DNA of 41,829 nt from an uncultured Candidatus Melainabacteria bacterium (GTDB lineage Bacteria > Cyanobacteriota > Vampirovibrionia > Gastranaerophilales > Gastranaerophilaceae), in contig CAKVND010000014.1 in the NCBI GenBank assembly GCA_934777245.1, forward strand, positions 1 through 41,829. The letters run 5' to 3'. Below, in pieces: positions 31,901-39,357 of the stretch; the stretch's first letter is position 1, and each line of letters starts with the position of its first letter. The translations under genes and the position numbers were made by a program. The notes beneath the pieces were generated by a model, which was not told the DNA's origin, made no database searches, and saw only the letters and a program-made list of their open reading frames with translations.

Positions 31901-32572
31901 ATGGAATTAATTAAACAGTTCAAGAAGAGCGAAATTGTCGGAAGTATTTTTATATACTTGATTTTGCTATTAAATGTTTTTGTTTTCAAAGATTCACCAA
32001 TTGCTTTTGTATCGGCATTTTTCGGAATAACTTATACAATTCTCGCAGGGAAGGGAACGCCTGTTTGTTATATTTTTGGTGTAATGGGTTCTAGCTTTTA
32101 TGGATATTTAGCTTTTCATAATGCCTTGTGGGGAAATCTGATTTTGTATATGGGATATTATGTTCCAATGCAAATCTTAGGCTATTTTAGGTGGCACAAG
32201 CATTTAAAATCCGATAAATATGAAATTGAAAAAATCTCATTAAACAAAAAAGAATTGTTTATTTTGGTATTACTTTCAATCTTAGCCTGCATAATTACTT
32301 CATACATTCTGATTTTAACAAAAGATAAAAGTCCTTATATTGACGCAATTACATCTGTTTTATCAATTGCGGGCATGTATTTGACTGTTAAGCGTGCAAT
32401 TGAACAATGGTGGTTTTGGATGATTGTTAACGGACTCGCTGCCTTTATGTGGATAAAAATTGCAATGGAAGGTGAAAAAGTTTATTCGACAGTTATAATG
32501 TGGAGTGTGTATTTTATATTAGCAATTTATTTCCATACAACTTGGAAAAAAGAAATAAAAAACATAAAATAA
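31901..32572 (+). CDS. pnuC: PnuC-family vitamin transporter
   Basis: A 223-residue, roughly seven-helix membrane protein. GKGTPVCYIFGVMGSSFYGYLAF, ending in NLILYMGYYVPMQILGYFRW, is the PnuC signature; the second half has AIEQWWFWMIVNGLAAFMW. The family imports nicotinamide riboside (PnuC), thiamine (PnuT) or riboflavin (PnuX) by facilitated diffusion. The substrate cannot be chosen here: there is no NadR or thiamine gene next door and only 24 bp upstream, too short for a riboswitch. Confidence 0.88.
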   Translation: MELIKQFKKSEIVGSIFIYLILLLNVFVFKDSPIAFVSAFFGITYTILAGKGTPVCYIFGVMGSSFYGYLAFHNALWGNLILYMGYYVPMQILGYFRWHKHLKSDKYEIEKISLNKKELFILVLLSILACIITSYILILTKDKSPYIDAITSVLSIAGMYLTVKRAIEQWWFWMIVNGLAAFMWIKIAMEGEKVYSTVIMWSVYFILAIYFHTTWKKEIKNIK

Positions 32573-32574
32573 CA

Positions 32575-32606
32575 AAAAGGCGAAACGCTTTGCGTTTCGC
32601 CTTTCT
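32575..32606. terminator. Bidirectional terminator
   Basis: AAAGGCGAAACGC and GCGTTTCGCCTTT form a 13-bp stem around TTT, directly after the pnuC stop. It also serves the convergent Spy-like gene. Confidence 0.92.
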
Positions 32607-32615
32607 TTTGCAAAT

Positions 32616-33140
32616 TTATTTTTTCATAGTTGGCGGTTCAACTTCTTCCGGACAAGGATGTGGGCGTTGACCGTGTTCAAATCTTTGTCGCCCTTCTTTT
32701 TTCATTTCTTCAAGAATTTTCTTTTGATCTTTTGTCAAAATTGATTCAAATTCTTTCATATTCTTTTTACGGATTGAATTTGCTTTCTTTTCTAAATTTT
32801 TAATATCTTTATCAATCGCATTCAACCTTTCTTCCTGAACCCAACCTGCAACTCTTGACATTTTAACCATTTCGGCTTCTTTTTTCTTGTCACGAATTTT
32901 GTCCATAATTGGTTTCATTTCTTTGTGTCCTTTTATACGAAGTTCTTTTGCCTTAACTTTTTGTTCTTCTGTTAAGCCTAATTTTTGTTCAAAAGCCGCT
33001 TCTCTAGCTTTTCTCATCTTTATCATTTCTTCCCTTGAAGGTGGATTTTTAAAATCCGGTTTTCTAAAGCTGTCTTCTGCAGCGAATGCTGCTGATGAAA
33101 TTAAACATAAAGCACAAGCCATAATTACTATTTTTTTCAT
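32616..33140 (-). CDS. Spy/CpxP-like periplasmic protein (LTxxQ family)
   Basis: A 174-residue protein from ATG 33140 with AGAGG upstream; a TTG two codons earlier is in frame. Residues 1-20 are a signal peptide ending in AAFA. The mature protein is helical and very charged, with two LTxxQ-type motifs: LGLTEEQKVKAKELR (about 54-68) and ILTKDQKKILEEM. These are hallmarks of Spy/CpxP chaperones and of the related metal sensors (CnrX, ZraP). It is last in the anti-sigma/sigma operon, which suggests it senses or buffers an envelope or metal stress that controls the sigma factor. Confidence 0.8.
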   Translation of the reverse strand: MKKIVIMACALCLISSAAFAAEDSFRKPDFKNPPSREEMIKMRKAREAAFEQKLGLTEEQKVKAKELRIKGHKEMKPIMDKIRDKKKEAEMVKMSRVAGWVQEERLNAIDKDIKNLEKKANSIRKKNMKEFESILTKDQKKILEEMKKEGRQRFEHGQRPHPCPEEVEPPTMKK

Positions 33141-33158
33141 TTTCAATACCTCTCTTAT

Positions 33159-33656
33159 TTATAATAAATCTTCTAAAACTTCTGCTAATTCTCTCTTAGC
33201 ATTATAAATTCTTGATTTTATTGTTCCTATCGGACAATTCAGTTTCTGCGCAGCTTCTTCATAAGTATTGCCATAAATTTCACAAAGCATAATCGTTTCT
33301 CTAAGTTTTGGTTTAAGAGCATCGATTGCTTTTATAATTCGTTTTTGGCGTTCACTTATAATTACACAATCTTCCGGAGTTCGTTTTTTATCCTTAATTG
33401 AACACAGAACAAATTCATCTGATGTTGAATTTTGTTCATTCTTAACAACCGCAGATTTTAGGTAATCTTTTGAAGTATTTTTGGCAATAGTATTTATCCA
33501 ACTCTTAAAAGAACCGCGTTCTTCATATTTATCAGCATTCTTCCAGAGTTTTATATAAACTTCTTGCTCTATATCTTCGTTTTCTTGTTTAGTTATAAGT
33601 TTAATTATATTTTTAATATTTTGTTTGTTCGCATTTATTATTTCATTAAAGTTCAT
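33159..33656 (-). CDS. ECF-type RNA polymerase sigma factor
   Basis: A 165-residue sigma factor with region 2 (EDIEQEVYIKLWKNADKYEE, then FKSWINTIAKN) and region 4 (LRETIMLCEIYGNTYEEAAQ, then LNCPIGTIKSRIYNAKREL). A short linker lies between, and there are no regions 1 or 3, as in ECF factors. Its ATG overlaps the stop of the anti-sigma gene by 4 bp (ATGA), so the two are made in step. It is expected to activate its own operon and envelope-stress genes. Confidence 0.93.
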   Translation of the reverse strand: MNFNEIINANKQNIKNIIKLITKQENEDIEQEVYIKLWKNADKYEERGSFKSWINTIAKNTSKDYLKSAVVKNEQNSTSDEFVLCSIKDKKRTPEDCVIISERQKRIIKAIDALKPKLRETIMLCEIYGNTYEEAAQKLNCPIGTIKSRIYNAKRELAEVLEDLL

Positions 33657-34000
33657 TCATCCACCATTAACAACCCGTAAGAATCAACCGGAAAACCTAA
33701 ATCCTCTGCCGATAAACTATCACCATACTTCAAAGAATCCATCAAATCATCATTCGTGGTAACAAATCCATACGTTAATGTTGAAAAAAGTAAAAGCAAC
33801 ATTGCACAAGCAACTCTAATTTTTGGACGCTTTTTCTTTTTTGCATGATAATAAAATTTTACTTCATCAATTAATCCGGAGACTTTTTCCATCTTTTCCG
33901 CTTCAAGCCTGCAGTCCTCACATTCTTCAATGTGCTTTTTCAAGGTTTCCTCGTCAGAAAAAACAAACAATCCTTCGTATTTAGTACATTTCTTATCCAT
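33653..34000 (-). CDS. Membrane-bound zinc-finger anti-sigma factor
   Basis: A 115-residue protein with AGAGG before ATG 34000. HIEECEDC (about 24-31) is the HxxxCxxC zinc motif of anti-sigma (ZAS) domains. A basic stretch (KKKKRPKIR) precedes one membrane helix (about 63-80) and a short periplasmic tail. It would hold the ECF sigma at the membrane until a periplasmic signal arrives. Anti-sigma genes usually follow their sigma gene; here it comes first, as in the cnrYXH arrangement. Confidence 0.85.
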   Translation of the reverse strand: MDKKCTKYEGLFVFSDEETLKKHIEECEDCRLEAEKMEKVSGLIDEVKFYYHAKKKKRPKIRVACAMLLLLFSTLTYGFVTTNDDLMDSLKYGDSLSAEDLGFPVDSYGLLMVDE

Positions 34001-34011
34001 TTGATTACCTC

Positions 34012-34025
34012 TTATACTAGTATAA
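34012..34025. promoter_or_regulatory. 14-bp perfect palindrome in the anti-sigma/sigma promoter
   Basis: TTATACTAGTATAA lies 12 bp before ATG 34000. It contains a TATACT -10-like hexamer on both strands and could be a promoter core, an operator or both. Confidence 0.45.
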
Positions 34026-34305
34026 CGAAAATGAAGAAAAATTGTTCAGAATTATTTATAATACCCTCTCTTGAATTTCTAAATTCAAAACCAAATAAAA
34101 AACTTAACCTTTTCATTAAGAAAATCTTTCTCGCCAAAGGAGAGATTTAGCACTAAGAATAAAAAAAAGACCTTGTGTATATGAAACAAGGCCTGTCCGT
34201 TTAAATAAGAAGAGAGAGCTTTATGTTCTTTATAAAAATCATCAAGAAAAATTTTTGCTAGTTAAAAGTCAAATATTTTACAAATCTTTACATAACTCCC
34301 TAAAA
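34026..34305. other. Intergenic stretch without a visible gene
   Basis: AT-rich. A CCTTG...CAAGG stem lies at about 34173-34193. I see no start codon with a ribosome binding site leading to a plausible protein, and no RNA gene. Confidence 0.5.
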
Positions 34306-34310
34306 AAATT

Positions 34311-34336
34311 AAGCGAGTGATTATTTACACTCGCTT
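34311..34336 (-). terminator. Rho-independent terminator of the AAA+ gene
   Basis: AAGCGAGTG (34311-34319) pairs with CACTCGCTT (34328-34336); on the minus strand it runs into TTAATTTTTTTA. It lies 12 bp past the stop at 34348. Confidence 0.88.
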
Positions 34337-34347
34337 TATAATCAATT

Positions 34348-35856
34348 TTATCTATTATAACCAATTGGTCTTCTACTAGATGAATTTCTATCCTTCGTAA
34401 AATCTTCCATGGCTTTATCAAAATCTTCTTGAAGAATTTTAAAATCATCCATGTCACTTTTCTTAAATGTTTTATTATCCATTTTTTCAAAAATTCCGGC
34501 TCTTAAATATCCGTAATTATGAGCTTCATTAACTACAAATCTAACATCCGCTCCAGTTGCATTCATTGACTCCATTTTTCTTAACATAGAATCAATATCG
34601 ACATTTTCATCAACTTTTTTATTTTTCGTATGAATTTTAAAAATATCTTTTAATCCGTTAAAATCCGGCGTATCAACTTTATAGTGCTTACCAAAACGTC
34701 CTGAACGTACAATTGCTTTATCCAAATTTTCAAAGTTGTTTGTTGCAGCTAAAACATAAACTTCATCTTTACCATTATCAATATCTGTCATCAATGTTAG
34801 AATTTGGTTCACAATTTTATCTCCATGTTCATCTATTCCACCACGTTTTTTAGCAACAGCATCAAATTCATCTAAGAAAATTATAGTCGGCTGATTTTCT
34901 TTTGCTTCTTGAAATAAATTTCTCCAATTCTTTTCCGCTTCGCCTGCCCACATAGAATCTATATCTAAACCGTTTAAACTTATAAAATTTGCACCAGCTT
35001 CATTTGCTAAAGCTCTTGCTATATGAGTTTTACCTGTTCCTGGAGGCCCATAAAGGATTGCACCATGATTTACGTCAAAATGTTCATACGCATCAGGATA
35101 ACGTAATGGATATATGATATCACGCTTTAAAGCTTCCTTTAACCCATCCAAACCACCTACATCTGCAAATGTTACTTTCGAACCGGCATTCTTTTTTGTT
35201 GTAAACATTGTAGATAAAGTCTTTTTATTTATTTGTTCAACTTGTTGCTTAACCTCTTTTTCATGATCAAATGGACGCGCAAAAACTTTTCTGTACATAC
35301 TTAAATCGGTTTTTGGCTTGCTTTTCATCGTTAGAAGATTTCCTTGAACTGAAATAATATCACCATCTACTATGTAAAAGCTCTCTTCCGGTTTTAAATT
35401 ATATGTTTTAGTTCCGGAAATAAGTGGAACGTCAAAATCATTAAGATTTACAACTTCTCTATCTCCAAGGCTGTTGATTGTAAAACCTAAATTACCACCT
35501 AAAGCTTCTTCTGCAATATAAAAACTGCGTTTAATAGGATTGTTACCTAAATTTTCTGATCTGTACATTTTTTTTGCACAATCTTGCAAATCTTTACCTA
35601 CAAGCAACAAATCTCCAAGTTTAAAATTTTGTAATATTGAGGCAATTCTTTCTTCAAGAGGAATTTTCTTAACTAAATCTGTTGCTAAAGCATTTGGAAC
35701 GGCTTTAAAATTAATTTGATTATAATTTCTGTTTAAAAGATTTAAATCCATAACTTTACCCGTATTTTGACTAGGCATTGTTACATTCTTTTTTGATACA
35801 GCTGTGCTTTCTGCATAATAATTTGTTGTTGTGCGTGCGATCGGATTTATTCTCAT
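34348..35856 (-). CDS. AAA+ ATPase with lineage-specific N-terminal domain
   Basis: A 502-residue protein with GGAGGT before ATG 35856. Residues 1-60 are polar and contain INFKA (48-52). Residues about 80-180 are a separate, beta-rich domain (YNLKPEESFYIVDGDIISVQ reads like an FHA-type fold, a guess). A single classical AAA domain spans about 228-440: VTFADVGGLDGLKE, Walker A GPPGTGKT (270-277), Walker B IIFLDEFD (about 326-333), sensor 1 ATNN and arginine-finger region VRSGRFGK. The AAA module is closest in style to FtsH/Cdc48, but there is no protease domain and no second AAA ring. It probably remodels a specific partner. It is preceded by an unusual structured leader (35881-36111). Confidence 0.8.
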   Translation of the reverse strand: MRINPIARTTTNYYAESTAVSKKNVTMPSQNTGKVMDLNLLNRNYNQINFKAVPNALATDLVKKIPLEERIASILQNFKLGDLLLVGKDLQDCAKKMYRSENLGNNPIKRSFYIAEEALGGNLGFTINSLGDREVVNLNDFDVPLISGTKTYNLKPEESFYIVDGDIISVQGNLLTMKSKPKTDLSMYRKVFARPFDHEKEVKQQVEQINKKTLSTMFTTKKNAGSKVTFADVGGLDGLKEALKRDIIYPLRYPDAYEHFDVNHGAILYGPPGTGKTHIARALANEAGANFISLNGLDIDSMWAGEAEKNWRNLFQEAKENQPTIIFLDEFDAVAKKRGGIDEHGDKIVNQILTLMTDIDNGKDEVYVLAATNNFENLDKAIVRSGRFGKHYKVDTPDFNGLKDIFKIHTKNKKVDENVDIDSMLRKMESMNATGADVRFVVNEAHNYGYLRAGIFEKMDNKTFKKSDMDDFKILQEDFDKAMEDFTKDRNSSSRRPIGYNR

Positions 35857-35880
35857 GCTTACCTCCTATACAATGTACAA

Positions 35881-35920
35881 AAAAAAAGGCTTGTAATTTC
35901 TTTATAGAATTCACAAGCCT
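35881..35920 (-). terminator. Intrinsic terminator in the leader of the AAA+ gene
   Basis: On the minus strand AGGCTTGT (35920-35913) pairs with ACAAGCCT (35894-35887) and is followed by eight or more U. It ends only about 15 bp before the GGAGGT ribosome binding site of the AAA+ gene, so it must either be read through or mark the end of an independent small RNA. Confidence 0.85.
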
Positions 35921-36076
35921 TTTTAAAATATTTATAGTTTAATCTATGAAACCTGTAAATTCACGTCAATACGACATAACAAAATAATCGAAATAATAAT
36001 TCGACACATATTGCTAATCATATTAACTAGTGAATTAAGATTAAACAATTCCTACACCCTTTTAATTAATTGTAAC
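35881..36076 (-). ncRNA. Candidate structured leader / small RNA (about 195 nt)
   Basis: A consensus promoter upstream and an intrinsic terminator downstream delimit this RNA on the minus strand. Nested complementary pairs lie between them: 35937-35944 with 36039-36046 (8 bp), 35958-35964 with 36030-36036 (7 bp), 35967-35971 with 36009-36013 (5 bp), and hairpin 35988-35992 with 36000-36004. Together these make a rod-like fold. I do not recognise a known riboswitch or 6S signature. It could be an attenuator for the AAA+ gene or a stand-alone RNA. Confidence 0.5.
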
Positions 36077-36082
36077 TTTTAC

Positions 36083-36111
36083 ACTATATATGTTTTTTAA
36101 AAATTTGTCAA
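36083..36111 (-). promoter_or_regulatory. Consensus sigma-70 promoter of the leader RNA / AAA+ gene
   Basis: On the minus strand TTGACA (36111-36106), 17 bp, TATAGT (36088-36083). Transcription would start near 36076, giving a leader of about 220 nt before ATG 35856. Confidence 0.8.
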
Positions 36112-36129
36112 TAGCTTTTATTAATAAAA

Positions 36130-36168
36130 ATAAAAAAGCGAGTCATATCACTGAATACAACCCGCTTT
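36130..36168 (-). terminator. Terminator of prs
   Basis: On the minus strand AAAGCGGGT (36168-36160) pairs with ACTCGCTTT (36143-36135), with a G-U pair, and runs into a T-rich stretch just after the prs stop. Confidence 0.75.
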
Positions 36169-36174
36169 ATTTTT

Positions 36175-37185
36175 TTAAACTTTCATTTCTTTTTCAAATC
36201 CGAATAAAGAACTGATAGATTCATCATCATGGATTCTTGAAATTGCTTGTCCAAGTAATGGCGCTATTGATAATTGTTTAACATTACTTGGCAAATCTTC
36301 AGCCTTCCAAGGAATTGTATTTGTTACGATACATTCTTCAATTGGAGCGTTCTTTAATCTTTCAATTGCAGGACCTGAGAATACAGGGTGAGTAGCGCCA
36401 ACATAAACAGCTTTAGCGCCTTTGCTCTTCAATAATTTTGCTGCTTCACAAATAGTTCCTGCCGTATCAATAATATCATCAAACATCAAGCAAACTTTGC
36501 CTTCTACGTCACCAATAATATTAGCAGCAATTGCTTCATTATGTTTGTCTCTACGTTTATCGATTAATGCGATAGGACAATCCAATTTTTTAGCAAAATG
36601 TCTTGTTCTGTTTGCACCACCCATATCAGGGCTAACTGCAACCATTTCATCCGGATTTATATTTAATGATTTAACATAATCAACAAGAATTGGAGTTGCA
36701 AAAATGTGGTCAACTAGGATGTTGAAGAAACCTTGGATTTGACCTGTGTGCAAATCTACTGCCAAAACTCTATCAGTACCGGCTGTTGTCAACAAGTCTG
36801 CAACCAATTTTGCAGTAATAGCTTCTCTGCCGGAAGTTTTTCTATCTTGACGAGCATATCCATAATAAGGAATAACCGCTGTAATTGTCTTTGCGCTTGC
36901 TCTTTTGAATGCATCAATGATAATCAAAAGTTCCATCAAATTTTCGTTTACCGGATTGCAAAGCGGTTGAATAATGAATACATCATCGCCTCTAATACTT
37001 TCTTTAACTTGAACATAAATTTCGCCATCCGCAAAGTTTTTGATAACCATTGGTCCAACTGTTGTTCCAAGGTAATCCGCAATTTCTTGTGCTAATTTTG
37101 GATTAGAACGACCTGCAAATAATTTGATGTCGTGAGTGGGGTTAACTGCTTTTTCCAATTGCGGATAAGTCATTTCAAGTGTCAT
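36175..37185 (-). CDS. prs: Ribose-phosphate pyrophosphokinase
   Basis: A 336-residue PRPP synthetase from ATG 37185 with AAAGGA upstream; the frame extends to 37227 without a better start. Landmarks: IKLFAGRSNPKLAQEIADYL, YYGYARQDRKTSGREAITAK (ATP-binding and flexible loop), VDLHTGQIQGFFNI and the PRPP loop LMFDDIIDTAGTICEAAKLL. It makes PRPP from ribose-5-phosphate and ATP for nucleotide, His and Trp synthesis. Full length, no oddities. Confidence 0.95.
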   Translation of the reverse strand: MTLEMTYPQLEKAVNPTHDIKLFAGRSNPKLAQEIADYLGTTVGPMVIKNFADGEIYVQVKESIRGDDVFIIQPLCNPVNENLMELLIIIDAFKRASAKTITAVIPYYGYARQDRKTSGREAITAKLVADLLTTAGTDRVLAVDLHTGQIQGFFNILVDHIFATPILVDYVKSLNINPDEMVAVSPDMGGANRTRHFAKKLDCPIALIDKRRDKHNEAIAANIIGDVEGKVCLMFDDIIDTAGTICEAAKLLKSKGAKAVYVGATHPVFSGPAIERLKNAPIEECIVTNTIPWKAEDLPSNVKQLSIAPLLGQAISRIHDDESISSLFGFEKEMKV

Positions 37186-37334
37186 TTGAAAAAATCCTTT
37201 CATAAAAATTGTTATAGTTGAGTACAACTATTTTACAATTAAAATGATTTTTTCTAAAGGGTTCATTACGAAATATTAAGAAAAGGTTTTGGGGCGGGAG
37301 AAAAATGTATGTGCGACAATAATTGGTGGAATGA

Positions 37335-37454
37335 AAAATTGAAAATGGAAAGTGGAAAATTGTTTTAGAAAAATTTTATCATAAATTAAGTTTATTGAAC
37401 GCATTTAATCATTATATTTTTTATAATAATTTTCCACTTTCCATTTTCAATTTT
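37335..37454. repeat. 27-bp perfect inverted repeat (MITE-like)
   Basis: Arm 37335-37361 (AAAATTGAAAATGGAAAGTG, then GAAAATT) is the exact reverse complement of 37428-37454, with 66 bp of AT-rich sequence between. No coding capacity. The 565-bp gap between prs and the 37793 gene holds this element and the 54-residue ORF. Confidence 0.85.
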
Positions 37455-37499
37455 CCATTTTTTAATTAATCCAACAGAATCACACCGACTCAAAGCACC

Positions 37500-37664
37500 C
37501 TAACTAGCTCTTCGCATCAAATCAGAAAGTTTTACATTCTTATTTTTCAAAGAAGGCTCACTTTTTTTAATTATTTCAGGTTCTTTAAGTTGTGATAAAC
37601 CAATTTTTTGAGGTTCTTTTTCAAATATCAAAATTTTATGCATAATTACTTCAAATATATTCAT
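37500..37664 (-). CDS. 54-residue basic protein of unknown function
   Basis: ATG 37664 is preceded by AAGGAG at good spacing, and the frame stops at TAG 37500-37502. The product starts MNIFEVIMHKILIFEKEPQK, is Lys- and Glu-rich and ends LSDLMRRAS. No membrane segment or cysteine. No family recognised. The start site supports it being real. Confidence 0.5.
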   Translation of the reverse strand: MNIFEVIMHKILIFEKEPQKIGLSQLKEPEIIKKSEPSLKNKNVKLSDLMRRAS

Positions 37665-37792
37665 GATAGTCTCCTTACATATTATTATATGCGAATATTT
37701 CTAAATCATTATCATACATTAAAACTATTTTTTACTCCAAATTCATTACTCCTTATGATATGATATAACTATACAATAATAGGGATAAAGAT

Positions 37793-38482
37793 TTGAATAC
37801 AAGTTTAGACGAAAATTTTGATTTAGCATGCGAACTTTCAGAAAAAGATTTTACACACGAAGAACTTTTACAAATGCTGAACAAAGGTAATATTGCAGAG
37901 CGTCAAATTGCAGCGCTAAAGTTTGACAAAGTTGAAAATGATGTTGACGCGTTTGCTTTAATGAATAATCTTACAGGTTGTGATGGTAAAATCAGAGAAG
38001 CGGTAGCACTTAGAATTAATCAGATAATAACATTAGACTCAAATTCTAGAGAATATTTTAATTTCCCGCTTGTATTTGCCGACGCGACAATTGATATAAA
38101 CGCAAATATTTGCAGACTTGTAGTTGATAGTGCAAAATTATTAAAAACTGATGAAGATTTTACAAAAATCTACGTTCAAAGAATTTTGGAATTTACGGAT
38201 GAAGCGTTTGACGCGTTGGATAAATTCATATTTCGCGATAAAAAATATGTAATCAATAAACAGCTGTTCAAGTTGTATTGGTGTTTAGAAACTTTGCAAA
38301 ATTTCTATATGGATGTCGATAAAAATAAATTAAAAGAAATTTTGACTAAAGGTGCAGAACAGAGTGAATACACAATAAGAGAAAAAGTTGCACAAATAGT
38401 TCAAATTTCCGGCGAATTTGCTTCACTCAAAGAAAAATTACAATTTGACGATAATTATTACGTAAGAGCTGTTTTTAAATAA
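37793..38482 (+). CDS. HEAT-like helical-repeat protein
   Basis: A 229-residue all-helical protein. The start is TTG 37793 with AGGGATA upstream; the frame has a stop just upstream and no earlier ATG. The helices repeat in pairs (for example IAERQIAALKFDKVENDVDA and KIREAVALRINQII), as in HEAT or ARM solenoids. There is no catalytic motif, signal or membrane segment. It probably mediates protein contacts. It is convergent with the CCA-type gene, 2 bp apart. Confidence 0.6.
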   Translation: MNTSLDENFDLACELSEKDFTHEELLQMLNKGNIAERQIAALKFDKVENDVDAFALMNNLTGCDGKIREAVALRINQIITLDSNSREYFNFPLVFADATIDINANICRLVVDSAKLLKTDEDFTKIYVQRILEFTDEAFDALDKFIFRDKKYVINKQLFKLYWCLETLQNFYMDVDKNKLKEILTKGAEQSEYTIREKVAQIVQISGEFASLKEKLQFDDNYYVRAVFK

Positions 38483-38484
38483 AA

Positions 38485-39357
38485 CTAATTTTCTTTTTGA
38501 AGTTTATTTATTAAAACACTTTCAAAAGGCGTATTATTTGTTGGTTTTTCGGTTTTCAAGCGTTCTGCCCACTCTAAAATTTTCTTTTCTTGACGTGTTA
38601 ATTCTAAACGCGATAAATCAAATTGCGCCAGATATATAAGCCACGCATGCTTTGTTGGATTTTGATTTATTAAATCTTCAATTGAGGTTTTTATAGGATG
38701 TATTTCTTGATTAGGCGCTAATAATTTGTAAATACCTTGATTTACAAATTCGTCATAAGCCTTTTGTTTATTTAAACTAAAAGTTTCAACTAATTCCTTT
38801 TTAAGACGATGATAGCTCATGTCGTAATTAATGTTCGCCAAATATTCATCTTGAAGTTCTTTTGTTTTTTCTTCAAGGCTAAAGCCAAATCGCACAGAGA
38901 ATTTTAGCCCTCTAATAATTCTTGAAGGATCGTCAATAAAACTCTCTTCATGCAAAACTCGAAGCAACTTTTTTTCAATATCGCCTTGTGCATCATAATA
39001 ATCTACAAGTTCGCCGTTACTTGCTGTTGAGCGCGCAAGAGTATTAACCGTAAAATCTCGACGCTTTAAATCTGATTTAAGTGAACAACCGATATTAAAA
39101 ACTTCCGGCAAATGTCCTTTTCGCGGATAATTTTCTTCTCTAGTTGAAGCTATATCAATTTCACCGACATCTTCCAGACGGATTCTAACCGTTCCAAAAC
39201 TCGGATTAACTTTGACTACGTCATATTTATCAGAAGTAAATTCTTCGATTGCGTTACCTTCAAAACAATAATCTACATCAAAACTCGGAATGCCAAGAAT
39301 TTCATCCCTTAGACATCCGCCAACATAATAAAGATGAGGATTACACAGTTTTGTCAT
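38485..39357 (-). CDS. tRNA nucleotidyltransferase / poly(A) polymerase family (CCA-adding type)
   Basis: A 290-residue class II nucleotidyltransferase. Motif A is GGCLRDEILGIPSFDVDYCF with the metal-binding DVD. RRDFTVNTLARS is the second catalytic motif, and DPSRIIRGLKFSVRFGFSLE the nucleotide-selection helix. It repairs or adds the 3' CCA of tRNA; the tRNA-Arg here lacks an encoded CCA. At 290 residues it is shorter than most full CCA enzymes (about 380-420), so it may lack the tail domain or be an A-adding or CC-adding enzyme. It overlaps the DUF475 gene by 17 bp. Confidence 0.85.
   Translation of the reverse strand: MTKLCNPHLYYVGGCLRDEILGIPSFDVDYCFEGNAIEEFTSDKYDVVKVNPSFGTVRIRLEDVGEIDIASTREENYPRKGHLPEVFNIGCSLKSDLKRRDFTVNTLARSTASNGELVDYYDAQGDIEKKLLRVLHEESFIDDPSRIIRGLKFSVRFGFSLEEKTKELQDEYLANINYDMSYHRLKKELVETFSLNKQKAYDEFVNQGIYKLLAPNQEIHPIKTSIEDLINQNPTKHAWLIYLAQFDLSRLELTRQEKKILEWAERLKTEKPTNNTPFESVLINKLQKEN

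Noticed and set aside
33932..34150. Plus-strand open frame opposite the anti-sigma gene start
   Set aside because: No ribosome binding site, overlaps a well-supported gene, and has biased low-complexity content.
37500..37514. LMRRAS end of the 54-residue ORF as a kinase target site
   Set aside because: It matches a eukaryotic PKA-type motif, but six residues are too short to mean anything in a bacterium.
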